DNA of 64,000 bases, from positions 1 through 64,000 of the forward strand of contig NZ_JACHWN010000003.1 in the NCBI RefSeq assembly GCF_014191375.1, given 5' to 3'. The stretch's first letter is position 1. Every line of letters begins with the position of its first letter. The notes under the pieces were generated by a model, which saw only the letters and a program-made list of their open reading frames with translations, made no database searches and was not told the DNA's origin. The stretch is from Mesorhizobium sp. RMAD-H1. Its GTDB lineage: Bacteria; Pseudomonadota; Alphaproteobacteria; Rhizobiales; Rhizobiaceae. Made by a program: the position numbers and the translations under genes. Positions 51,201-59,449 of the stretch are shown here, piece after piece.

Positions 51201-53330
51201 TCAGAAATCCGTGGTCAAGGACAGTTTTACGGTCAAAGGCGCGCCTTGCGACAGGGTGCCGAAGCTCGCGACACCGGACCAGTAGTCCAGATCGAAGACA
51301 TTCTCCACCTCGGCCCGGAAGGTAACGGGCCGCTTGTTGATCTCTGTGCGGTATCGTGCGCCGAGATCGAGCCTGGTCCAGGACGGGATTTCCAGTGTGT
51401 TGGCGGTATTGACGAACTGCTTGCTGGTATGGATGACATTGCCGGCCAGCGTCAGCCCCGGCAGGAAAGGCGTATCCCACTCCGCACCCAGATTGGCCTG
51501 CCATGAGGGCACGCCGATCGGATCATTCCCGCGCGTCGCGGGGTCGTTGGTTTCCGTCAGTTCGCCCTGTATATAGCTGACGCCGCCGAGCAGCCGAACC
51601 TCGGGCGTGACTTCGCCAAAGACATTGAATTCGACGCCGCGGTTGCGCTGTTCGCCCCCTTCGACGAAGACCCCTCCCTCATTCTGTCCAAAGGGCTTTT
51701 CGATCTGGAAGACGCTGAAGGTCATTGCCACGCGTCCGAGGTCGACCTTGGTACCGACCTCATATTGCCTGGACTTGTATGGTGGAAGAGTTTCACCCGC
51801 ATTGGCCGCAGTTCCGGGTGCGCTCTCAACGCTGAGGCCTTCCACATAATTGGCGTAGAACGAGACGTTCTCCCACGGCTTGACGACAACACCGACCAGA
51901 GGCGTGAGCGCACCTTCATCGGAAGTGGTAGTGACGGCACCTGAAGCGGGATCAAAATTTTCGGTGTCGATACGCTGGTAGCGCCCGCCCAAAGTGACCA
52001 GCAGGCGATCGTCCATCATCGACAGCGTGTCGGAGAGAGCGAATCCGTAGAAAGTGCTTTCGGAAATCTTCGGAACCCGATCCGGTTCCGGCACGTCCTC
52101 CTCGGGCCGCGGGAACGGATCATAAATATTGGTGAACTGAGCCGTTCCGTTATTGGAGCCTCTCTCGAGGCTCTGGCGCAGGCCGCTGGCCTGCAGCGTT
52201 ACGGTATGGCCGATATCGCCCGTGTCGAAATTGGCGCGCACGCCAGTTTCCGCCGTTGTTCTGTCGACATCGAAGATGAAGTTCTGTGGTATGACGCTGA
52301 CGTCGCCCAGTGAATTGAGGAGCGTCGGAGTACCGAAGAGCCGCTTGACGCGGGAGCTGCCGCCACCGACGGCGGCAAACCAGGTGATATCGTCGGTCAG
52401 GTCATATTCGACCCGACCCAGCCAGGAGAGGTCCTGGCTCTCCGACCATTCCCATGGTTCCTGAATATTGAGGCGTCCATCCGGTGCGTCGGGGATACTT
52501 CCGATACCGGCGGCAGGGAAGAAGGGACGCTGCGGCGCGTCGAAATCCTCTCGCTGCCCAATGATATCGAGCGTGGCCCTCAGCCGCTCACCCTGGTAAT
52601 CCAGCCCGAGGGCGCCGACCGCCACTTTCCGCGTCTGATCGTCGATCGGCGTGTCGCCGCCATGGAAACTGCCGTTGAAGCGCACGCCGAACTCGCGGTT
52701 CTCGCCAAAGCGGCGGCTGATATCGAGATGCGTCCCGCCATAAAGGTCGGACATATAACTCGTGGTAAGTCGCGTCAGATCGACATCCCCGGCGCGTTTG
52801 GGCACGATATTGACCGTGCCGCCCACGCTGCTGTTGGGCGAAATGCCGTAGAGAAGTGCCGTGGGGCCTTTGAGCACCTCCACGCGTTCGGCATAATCCG
52901 TGAACAGGCGGTAGGTCGGGGCAACGCCATATACACCGTCGAAGGCGATTTCCCCGAAATTCCCCTCATTGAGAGGAAAACCACGGATATAGAAGGAATC
53001 GAGCATGCCGCCGGATGCATGGGTGCTTCTAACGGACGGATCATTGGCCAGGACGTCGGCAACCGTCTGCGCCCCCTGGTTCTCGATCGTCTGGGAGGTG
53101 TAGCTCGTGATATTGAACGGGGTATCCATGAAGTCCCGGTTGCCGAGCAGCCCGAGGCGACCGCCGCGCGCCACCTGCCCTCCCGCATATCCTTCCGGCA
53201 GCGTGCTGATCGTCGAGGTCGATGAACCCGCGTTTACGTCAATGCGCTCCAGTTCGATCGCATCTTGTGCCGCAGCGGCATGGCTCATGATCAAAGCCAG
53301 CGCGGTCGTCAGCCCGAAGCGCAAATCCAT
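51201..53330 (-). CDS. TonB-dependent siderophore receptor
   Basis: 709 residues from the ATG at 53330 (AGAGGGGGATTAC upstream). The signal peptide ends near SHAAAAQ. The plug has LLGNRDFMDTPFNITSYTSQ and VADVLANDPSVRS, IRGFPLNEGN, then VEVLKGPTALLYGISPNSSV and GGTVNIVPKRA, the classic text of FhuA/FpvA/FoxA-type ferric-siderophore receptors. The barrel ends with Phe (..LSLTTDF). It faces the biosynthesis operon tail to tail and carries its own TGA-N9-TCA box upstream. Probable receptor for the siderophore made by 42941-48775. Confidence 0.93.
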   Translation of the reverse strand: MDLRFGLTTALALIMSHAAAAQDAIELERIDVNAGSSTSTISTLPEGYAGGQVARGGRLGLLGNRDFMDTPFNITSYTSQTIENQGAQTVADVLANDPSVRSTHASGGMLDSFYIRGFPLNEGNFGEIAFDGVYGVAPTYRLFTDYAERVEVLKGPTALLYGISPNSSVGGTVNIVPKRAGDVDLTRLTTSYMSDLYGGTHLDISRRFGENREFGVRFNGSFHGGDTPIDDQTRKVAVGALGLDYQGERLRATLDIIGQREDFDAPQRPFFPAAGIGSIPDAPDGRLNIQEPWEWSESQDLSWLGRVEYDLTDDITWFAAVGGGSSRVKRLFGTPTLLNSLGDVSVIPQNFIFDVDRTTAETGVRANFDTGDIGHTVTLQASGLRQSLERGSNNGTAQFTNIYDPFPRPEEDVPEPDRVPKISESTFYGFALSDTLSMMDDRLLVTLGGRYQRIDTENFDPASGAVTTTSDEGALTPLVGVVVKPWENVSFYANYVEGLSVESAPGTAANAGETLPPYKSRQYEVGTKVDLGRVAMTFSVFQIEKPFGQNEGGVFVEGGEQRNRGVEFNVFGEVTPEVRLLGGVSYIQGELTETNDPATRGNDPIGVPSWQANLGAEWDTPFLPGLTLAGNVIHTSKQFVNTANTLEIPSWTRLDLGARYRTEINKRPVTFRAEVENVFDLDYWSGVASFGTLSQGAPLTVKLSLTTDF

Positions 53331-53408
53331 GTAATCCCCCTCTGTCAAAAGCAGCCACGCATGCCCGCCAACAGCCTGTTGCGGCTGCGCAAAGGGTGAT
53401 AGGTAATA

Positions 53409-53423
53409 TGAGTATTATTGTCA
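53409..53423. promoter_or_regulatory. IRO box (RirA-type) before the siderophore receptor
   Basis: TGA-GTATTATTG-TCA fits TGA-N9-TCA and lies 79 bases upstream of the receptor start, in an AT-rich promoter stretch. Together with 42885-42899 it brackets the siderophore locus. Confidence 0.68.
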
Positions 53424-53566
53424 ACATAATTGCCCCTTGATCGGAGCGGAGGCGACGTGGTTTGCTCAATGTTCTCGCTGATCTCAGGCGCGCGAGGGAT
53501 TGTGCTAATCGACTGCCTCAGTTCGCATAATTTTGCCCTGAGTCACAAGCGGTGCCTTCTCCGCGC

Positions 53567-54469
53567 CTAGAAAGATGGCCTCCGCATTTCGGCGCCGTGC
53601 TTGCTGCCCGCGGCCTCGATGTTGACGGTCGCTGTCAGCCCGGCGATCAACCGGCTCGTCTCGGGCACATTGTCGAGGGCGATGCGGACGGGAACACGCT
53701 GCGCGAGGCGCACCCAGGTGAAGGCAGGATTGACATTGGCGAGAAGGCCGGTTTCGGACGTCCTTTCCCGGTCTGCGATGCCGGTCGCAATGCTTTCCAC
53801 ATGGCCTTGGATTATCCCCGACTGCCCCATCAGATGCACGGCCGCCCTGTCGCCGACGTGTATCCGGGCGAGCTTGGTTTCCTCGAAATAGCCTTCGACG
53901 CGCAAAGTGTCGGTATCGACCAGAGCAATCTTCGCCGTGCCGGCGCTGACATAGTCGCCGGGCTGCAGGCTGAGATTGGTGACAGTGCCGTTCACCGTCG
54001 CCTTCACCTCCGAGCGATCGAGATTGAGCCGGGCGAGATCCTTCTCGGCGGTCGCCTGGCGGAAGCTCGCCTCCGCCTCGTCCAGGGTCGCACGCGCTTG
54101 CTCTTTCGCCTGGATGCTTCCTGCATCGCCGAGACGGATCTGGCGGTCGTTTTCCCGGCGGGCCTGGTCGAGCCGTGCCTTGGCGCCCTGCAATGCGGCT
54201 TCGGCCTGCTCGAGCGCAATCCGGAAGCGCTGCCTGTCCACGCGGAAAAGCACGTCGCCAGCCCTTACCGTCTGGTTGTCCCTGACCAGGACTTCACTGA
54301 CCAGACCGGAGACATCGGGGGCGATGTTGACGATATCCGCCCTGACCTTGCCGTCGCGGGTCCAGGGATCATCCATGTAATGGATCCAGAGCTGACGACC
54401 GACAGCAAGTGCAGCGATGACGAAGATGAGGGTGACGGCCACGCGACCGACGAGTTTGAGCGATTTCAT
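53567..54469 (-). CDS. HlyD/EmrA-type periplasmic adaptor (AaeA-like)
   Basis: 300 residues from an ATG that overlaps the DUF1656 stop. One N-terminal membrane anchor (VAVTLIFVIAALAVGRQLW). Biotin/lipoyl-like half-motifs flank a coiled coil: IAPDVSGLVSEVLVRDNQTV, the hairpin region 75-140 rich in Ala/Gln/Glu/Arg, and LSLQPGDYVSAGTAKIALVD. It should link an inner-membrane FUSC pump to an outer-membrane channel. Last gene of the MarR-FUSC-DUF1656-HlyD operon, the layout of AaeXAB-type aromatic-acid efflux. Confidence 0.9.
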   Translation of the reverse strand: MKSLKLVGRVAVTLIFVIAALAVGRQLWIHYMDDPWTRDGKVRADIVNIAPDVSGLVSEVLVRDNQTVRAGDVLFRVDRQRFRIALEQAEAALQGAKARLDQARRENDRQIRLGDAGSIQAKEQARATLDEAEASFRQATAEKDLARLNLDRSEVKATVNGTVTNLSLQPGDYVSAGTAKIALVDTDTLRVEGYFEETKLARIHVGDRAAVHLMGQSGIIQGHVESIATGIADRERTSETGLLANVNPAFTWVRLAQRVPVRIALDNVPETSRLIAGLTATVNIEAAGSKHGAEMRRPSF

Positions 54470-54675
54470 GCGAAGTACCAATTCGTGAAGGAGGAGAGGG
54501 CTCCAAGAAGAATGACGTAAAGGGCGAGATCGAAGAGGGCCCGGTGCCAGACGAGAGCATAAGCACCGGTCCAGGCAAGCGCCCGTCGGACGAAGAAGCT
54601 GATGAGCAGGGTCAGCAACATCAGCACGAGGAGGCGTGGAACATAGACGCCGTAAATGTCGAATTCTGCAGGCAT
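54466..54675 (-). CDS. DUF1656 small membrane protein (AaeX-like)
   Basis: 69 residues from the ATG at 54675; a TTG 18 bases upstream overlaps the FUSC gene. It begins MPAEFDIYGVYVPRLLVLML with the conserved E-F/D-I-x-G-V-x-x-P start of DUF1656 and has two membrane segments. Such proteins accompany AaeA/AaeB efflux systems; their role is unknown. Confidence 0.88.
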   Translation of the reverse strand: MPAEFDIYGVYVPRLLVLMLLTLLISFFVRRALAWTGAYALVWHRALFDLALYVILLGALSSFTNWYFA

Positions 54676-54679
54676 TGTT

Positions 54680-56749
54680 CTATTCAGCGGCAAGTGGAGG
54701 ATGAGTATTTACAGGCTGCGCGACGGGCCAGTCTTCCGGCGGCGGTGCGTTGGGAAAGAGGATGCGCCGCAGCCCGACTAGCGCGTCGATGGATGCCCGT
54801 CCGCCTTTTGCATCATCGTGCAGGATGATCCGCAGGCTGTCGTCGAGATGCTCGCGCAATGCATCAGGCGGATCGACGGTCTCATGTGTTTTCGTCTTCG
54901 CCCGGTAGTGATCGGCGATGCCTGAAAGAACCAGGGGGATGCTGGCCGCGCCCGATGGACCGAGGCGGACGCGCTCCTGCTGGAGCATCAGGATGTTGAA
55001 ACCGAGGCGGACATCGGCGAAGCCGTCCACGGTCTTCAGGTCGCGGTTCTCGATGGCCGCGAGCCTTGGAACAAGCTGGCCGAGCCGGTCGAGAATGCGT
55101 CCCGACAGTTGTTCGTGATCGCCGCGCTTTGCGCCGGAGGCGGTTTCTGCAAGGTCGCTCCATCCGGCCTTCATCAGCCGGTGCGCTGCGATTTCCGCAC
55201 CGAACGGCCGTGTCAGCAGCGTCCAGAGGAGAGCGAAGGCGATACCCGCCGCAGCGGCGATCCCGCCGTCGAGAAAACTGACAAAGTCGGCGCTGTAGCG
55301 GTCCTGCAGCGCGACATAGGATGCGGTGTTGACGCACAACAGCAGCGCCAGCATGAAATATTGCGGCCTGGGAATGAGCAGGCCGAGGAGCAGGAAGGGC
55401 GGTGCGAAGGCGAGCACCAGCATTTCGTAACTCGTTACCGCCGGCAGTATCCCATAGAGATAGATGAAGGAGATGGGCAGGCTCACCACCGTCCATTTGA
55501 GCATGGCCTTCTGCATCGGCGCCGGCCTGTCCTGCGAGGCGAAGAACGAGCAGCCGACGGCCACCATCGCCACGAAACCGGCGCCGGCCTCCCATCCGGT
55601 ATATATCCAGACAAGGCTGGCGATATATGTCGCGAGAACCACGGAGCCGGCGGAGAAGGCAAGCAATGCGTAATCATGATGATGGGCCTTCGCGACAACA
55701 CGGCGATGGCGGAACGCGGGACGCCAGGGGCCGAACCGCCGGCCGGCCGCTATCTGATCACGCAAGGACAGACAATCGTGCCAGAGATCGATGATCTCCT
55801 TCAGCCGGGCGAGCGCGCTCGATCGGACAAGATGGTTCCAGCCGAGCGGCTCATCCTTTTCCTGCAGGCGCTCGATCTCCCGCAACAGCGCTGCCGGCCT
55901 GTCATCGGTCTGGCACTTGCCGCCCGATTTCATCCAGGCTGCGACGGCGTTGAGGACATCAACCAGATCCCGCGGCAGGGTTCCCTCGAGCGTCTTCAGC
56001 GCATGCAGGCGGTCGGCAAGCGAGGAGAAGAGCGGAAGCAGCATCAGCATGCGGCCGCGCAATTCCCTGGAGTGTTGCACGATGTCGCGGGTGCCGGGAT
56101 CATAGCCAAGCTGGCTGATCACCAGATCGAGCCCCGTGACGTCGGCGGCCAGCTTCTGCCGCTTCAGCGGCGTCGAAGGCAAAGCGCCTTCGCCGCGAAG
56201 GATCTCGTCGGCCCAATTGCCGGCATCGTCGAGCCAGGACGATATGCGCGCGCTCAGCGCGGTGCCGACGCTCGTGGGGAAAACCACCGAACTGACGATG
56301 CTTGCGCAGGTGATGCCGATGATGATCTCCTCCGCACGGGCGAGCCCGACGTCGAAAACGGTCTCCGGCGCACCGACGGTGGGCAGCGCGACGAGCGGCA
56401 ATGTATATCCGGCGAGCATGAAGACATAGCTGCGCGCCGTCCTGTCGAGCATGGAGATGAACAGGAGCGTGCCGGTCCACAGCGCCACCACGAGCGAAAG
56501 CAGCTCCGGTGCATCCACCAGGAGGGGAACGAGGAGAACGCCGGCACCGGCGCCGAGTGCGGTGCCGAGCGCCCGATAAAACCCTCTCGAGCTGGTCGCG
56601 CCGGCAAGCGGATTGGAAACGATGTAGACGGCCGACATCGCCCAGTAGGGACGCGGGAGGCCGAGGGCCAGCGCGATATAGAGCGCCAGCATCGCGGCCG
56701 CGAACGCCTTGCACGAAAACAGCCAGTCACGCCAGGAGGGGAGTGTCAC
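54680..56749 (-). CDS. FUSC-family inner-membrane efflux protein (AaeB-like)
   Basis: 689 residues starting at a GTG that overlaps the MarR stop (GTGA). Two membrane bundles are separated by a cytoplasmic region. The first covers residues 10-165 (YIALALGLPRPYWAMSAVYI is the usual FUSC start), the second about 370-530. AaeB-type pumps export hydroxylated aromatic carboxylic acids or antimicrobials with an HlyD adaptor. Its position next to a siderophore locus may be chance, but a role in metabolite export is conceivable. Regulation probably by the MarR protein. Confidence 0.88.
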   Translation of the reverse strand: MTLPSWRDWLFSCKAFAAAMLALYIALALGLPRPYWAMSAVYIVSNPLAGATSSRGFYRALGTALGAGAGVLLVPLLVDAPELLSLVVALWTGTLLFISMLDRTARSYVFMLAGYTLPLVALPTVGAPETVFDVGLARAEEIIIGITCASIVSSVVFPTSVGTALSARISSWLDDAGNWADEILRGEGALPSTPLKRQKLAADVTGLDLVISQLGYDPGTRDIVQHSRELRGRMLMLLPLFSSLADRLHALKTLEGTLPRDLVDVLNAVAAWMKSGGKCQTDDRPAALLREIERLQEKDEPLGWNHLVRSSALARLKEIIDLWHDCLSLRDQIAAGRRFGPWRPAFRHRRVVAKAHHHDYALLAFSAGSVVLATYIASLVWIYTGWEAGAGFVAMVAVGCSFFASQDRPAPMQKAMLKWTVVSLPISFIYLYGILPAVTSYEMLVLAFAPPFLLLGLLIPRPQYFMLALLLCVNTASYVALQDRYSADFVSFLDGGIAAAAGIAFALLWTLLTRPFGAEIAAHRLMKAGWSDLAETASGAKRGDHEQLSGRILDRLGQLVPRLAAIENRDLKTVDGFADVRLGFNILMLQQERVRLGPSGAASIPLVLSGIADHYRAKTKTHETVDPPDALREHLDDSLRIILHDDAKGGRASIDALVGLRRILFPNAPPPEDWPVAQPVNTHPPLAAE

Positions 56750-57222
56750 GGGGTGGCCTCCACCGGCTCGTCGGCGGAGAGTATAGAGGGTGCGGGAATG
56801 TCATCGAACGCCTGCAGCACGCGTATGGCGGCTTCCAGATCGGCCTTGTCGATATCTCTCAGGATCCTGCCCCTCAGCCCGTCGAGCATGTCTTCCATCC
56901 GGGCTGCAAGCCTCTGCCCTTCCTCCGTCAGCCACAGGCCCTTTGCCCGGCGGTCCGTCGGATCGTCCTTGCGGACGACGAGACCCATGGCCTCGAGCTG
57001 ATCGAGCAGGCGGACGAGCGAGGGGCCCTCGATGCCGACCTGATTGGCGAGGACGACCTGACGCACGCCACCGCCCAGGCGGCCGATCCAGAGCAACGGC
57101 GCGGCACAGGCTTCGGAAATGCCGTGGGCGCTCAGCTGCTGATCGACAGCGCGGCGCCATTGGCGTCCGGTCGAAAGAAGCTTGGCGGTGAAGATTCTCT
57201 GCAGGTTGTTCAACGGGTCCAT
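56746..57222 (-). CDS. MarR-family repressor of the efflux operon
   Basis: 158 residues. Winged HTH text is SEACAAPLLWIGRLGGGVRQ, VVLANQVGIEGPSLVRLLDQ, and LVVRKDDPTDRRAKGLWLTE, the last being the D-x-R/D-R wing of MarR proteins. First gene of the efflux operon, so it probably controls its own synthesis. Two tandem 12-base repeats lie directly upstream of its start. The inducer is probably an aromatic compound (family inference). Confidence 0.92.
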   Translation of the reverse strand: MDPLNNLQRIFTAKLLSTGRQWRRAVDQQLSAHGISEACAAPLLWIGRLGGGVRQVVLANQVGIEGPSLVRLLDQLEAMGLVVRKDDPTDRRAKGLWLTEEGQRLAARMEDMLDGLRGRILRDIDKADLEAAIRVLQAFDDIPAPSILSADEPVEATP

Positions 57223-57227
57223 GGCAT

Positions 57228-57254
57228 TTAGATAGGATTAAATTAGATAGGATT
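57228..57254. promoter_or_regulatory. tandem repeats before marR, candidate operator
   Basis: TTAGATAGGATT occurs at 57228-57239 and again at 57243-57254, a 15-base period within an AT-rich promoter stretch. The first copy starts 6 bases from the MarR start codon. Fits a MarR operator by position. Confidence 0.5.
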
Positions 57255-57432
57255 CAAATTATTTTTGACCGAATGCCCACCAGAATGTGCATCCGGGCTT
57301 CACAGTCCCGTGAGCACCTTTATCGGATTGGTTCGATCCGGCAGAAGCATGTTTGGATATCGGCCAGGTTTTCTCTGGCCTGCTCCTCGTCGGAAACAAG
57401 GCCGGCCGCAGCGGGTACTTATCGCCTCGCCA

Positions 57433-57942
57433 TTATGGGATGCAATGTCTTTGGACGTCACGGGCCGTGAAGGCTGCCGCCCGCCGCCATGCTTCGTCGG
57501 TATCGCCCCGGTAGGTCAGGAACCGATCGCAGACGGGCTTGTTGTCGCTCAAATCCAGTAAGGCGAACTTCACTTGGCCGATCAGAGTGCTCATCTTATG
57601 GACTTCTCCGATCAGCAGGTATCTTGCGCCAGCCTCTTTTGCCCGCACCGAAAGGGCTTCCACGCCGGCGGTCCTCGCCGTGCATTCGTCAGTCCGGCAG
57701 GTCAGCGGGATCGCCTTCGTCTTCTTACCCTCGGAAAGGCCTTCCTGGACCGTGACGCCCAGTGCTTTCAGGCGCTTTGCGTGTTCGGCGCTCTGGTCCC
57801 TGACTTCTCCTGATGTATCCCGGAAATCAAACCCGGCGATCGCCACAGCCACCGGTTCGGCGGCTGTGGCAAAACCGGACGATCCGATTCCGACGACGGC
57901 AGCCAGCAGAACCTGCACGATCGGGTGTGGCGTTCCGGACAT
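57433..57942 (-). CDS. DUF2380 exported protein
   Basis: 169 residues from the ATG at 57942 with AGGAGAAA upstream; the frame runs further without a ribosome site. The signal peptide is VQVLLAAVVGIGSSGFATAA. The text VAVAIAGFDFRDTSGEVRDQ at the start and GARYLLIGEVHKMSTLIGQV, then FLTYRGDTDEAWRRAAAFTA match DUF2380. Two cysteines in LTCRTDECTAR. Periplasmic, possibly related to stress-linked lipoprotein-like binders. No operon partner; unknown function. Confidence 0.78.
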   Translation of the reverse strand: MSGTPHPIVQVLLAAVVGIGSSGFATAAEPVAVAIAGFDFRDTSGEVRDQSAEHAKRLKALGVTVQEGLSEGKKTKAIPLTCRTDECTARTAGVEALSVRAKEAGARYLLIGEVHKMSTLIGQVKFALLDLSDNKPVCDRFLTYRGDTDEAWRRAAAFTARDVQRHCIP

Positions 57943-58000
57943 TTTCTCCTCCTTGTGGGAGGATAGCAGCCGGCGCCGGAACGGCAATAGCTTTGGCCGG

Positions 58001-59335
58001 CTACCGGGTTTCAGGCAGGATCTGGTGGAGAAGAATGGCCCAGACAGCGCCGAAGGCGATGGAAGACCCAAGGATATACTGCACGAAATCGGGAAGCGTT
58101 TTTACGAAGTCCTGTGGAACCAGCGTCGCGAACAAGGCCATCAGGATCGGCAGGCCGATCACGAGCATGTTGCGCTCGTTCAGCACGGCCGAACGCACCA
58201 CACGGAAACCGTTCATGGCGATAATGACGCAGAGCACCCCGAAAACGCCGCCGATCACGGGGCCCGGAATCGAGGCGATGATGGCGGAGAGCTTGCCGAT
58301 CAGCCCGAAAAGGACCAGGAAAATGCCGGCTGCCGCAAAAGCGGCGCGGCTGGCGATGCCCGTGATCGCAATGATGCCCGCATTGGAGGAATAGCCCGTG
58401 ACCGGCGTGCTGCACAAAAGCGCGCTGATCAGGCAGCCGATACCTTCGCCCGTTGCGCCGCGGTCGATCTGTTCATCCGAAAGCGGCTTGTCGAGCACGG
58501 CCCCGACCGCGAACCATGTTCCCGTCGTCTCGGCCAGCACGACGATATAGACGATCAGCATAGTCAGCGCGGCCGACAGCGAGAATGTCACATCGAGATC
58601 GAGGAATGCGAACTTCGGCAGTGAGAACCATGTCGCGTCGGCAACCGCCGCGAAGCTCAGCCGTCCCATGAAGGCCGCGGCAACGCATCCTGCGGCCAGC
58701 GCGATGATGACCGACAGGAGCCGCAGCCATGTCCCTTTTGCACCGAGTTTCATTCCCGTCAGCATGCACCCGACCAGGAAGGCGGCCGATATGAAGGCAA
58801 GGATGATATTGCCGCCGACGGTTGCGTTTCCATGCACGGTGAACACGCTTTCCCTCAGCGCCACGGGCATCAGCGCCACGCCGACCACGATAATGATCGC
58901 CCCGCCGACGATGGGCGGCACGAAGCGCTCGACGAGGCGGTGGAAGATCCGGGTCGGCGTGCCGAGCAGCGTTACCAGGATGGCGCCGGGAATGAGCGCG
59001 CCGACGACAGCGGAAAGCCCGGCCATGCCGCCGCCCGCCGCAAAGGCGATGGCGAGCACCGCGCCGATCGGCACGAAGGAAGGCCCCTGCACGACGGGCA
59101 GGCGCATGAACACCTGCGACTGGATCAGGGTTGCGATCCCTGCTGCCACGAATGCCGATTGGATGAATGCGGCCGCATCGCCGACGGCGAGCGCCAGCAC
59201 CGAAGCGATGATGAAGGGGACGATATAGACGTCCATCGCCAAGACGTGCTGAAGGCCGAGCAGGGCCGCCTTGGAAAGCGGCAATGGATCATCCGGCTGG
59301 GCGATGAGCGAAACTTCGGGCGCGTCTTTTTCCAT
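58001..59335 (-). CDS. NCS2-family purine/xanthine permease
   Basis: 444 residues with 12-14 membrane segments. NCS2 text is LSKAALLGLQHVLAMDVYIV, VGGAIIIVVGVALMPVALRE, and VVLAETTGTWFAVGAVLD where the family places its substrate-binding Glu/Thr segment, then CSTPVTGYSSNAGIIAITGI with the conserved P-x-T-x-x-x-x-N-x-G/A motif. Divergent from guanine deaminase with 114 bases between them, so it probably imports a purine feeding that enzyme (inference). Confidence 0.88.
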   Translation of the reverse strand: MEKDAPEVSLIAQPDDPLPLSKAALLGLQHVLAMDVYIVPFIIASVLALAVGDAAAFIQSAFVAAGIATLIQSQVFMRLPVVQGPSFVPIGAVLAIAFAAGGGMAGLSAVVGALIPGAILVTLLGTPTRIFHRLVERFVPPIVGGAIIIVVGVALMPVALRESVFTVHGNATVGGNIILAFISAAFLVGCMLTGMKLGAKGTWLRLLSVIIALAAGCVAAAFMGRLSFAAVADATWFSLPKFAFLDLDVTFSLSAALTMLIVYIVVLAETTGTWFAVGAVLDKPLSDEQIDRGATGEGIGCLISALLCSTPVTGYSSNAGIIAITGIASRAAFAAAGIFLVLFGLIGKLSAIIASIPGPVIGGVFGVLCVIIAMNGFRVVRSAVLNERNMLVIGLPILMALFATLVPQDFVKTLPDFVQYILGSSIAFGAVWAILLHQILPETR

Positions 59336-59449
59336 GTTTTCCCCTCTTGGAATGCGGGGCCGATCATGGGATCAGTCGGACCTGAAAAACAGAGCCCCGA
59401 AAGTTTGCCACCAGTTATTTTCGCACGTTCTCATCGATCAGGAGCAGCC

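Noticed and set aside
55109-57001. A 630-codon open frame antisense to the FUSC gene
   Set aside because: Composition is very rich in Arg, Gly, Asp and Gln without domains, as expected from the complement of a GC-rich membrane-protein gene. The FUSC frame has clear family text and operon coupling.
58832-59449. In-frame extension of guanine deaminase upstream across the permease gene
   Set aside because: The HIHAPQ-type enzyme starts normally at MPKEPFTVVGTAFH with AGGAG before it. The extension is only the complement of the permease.
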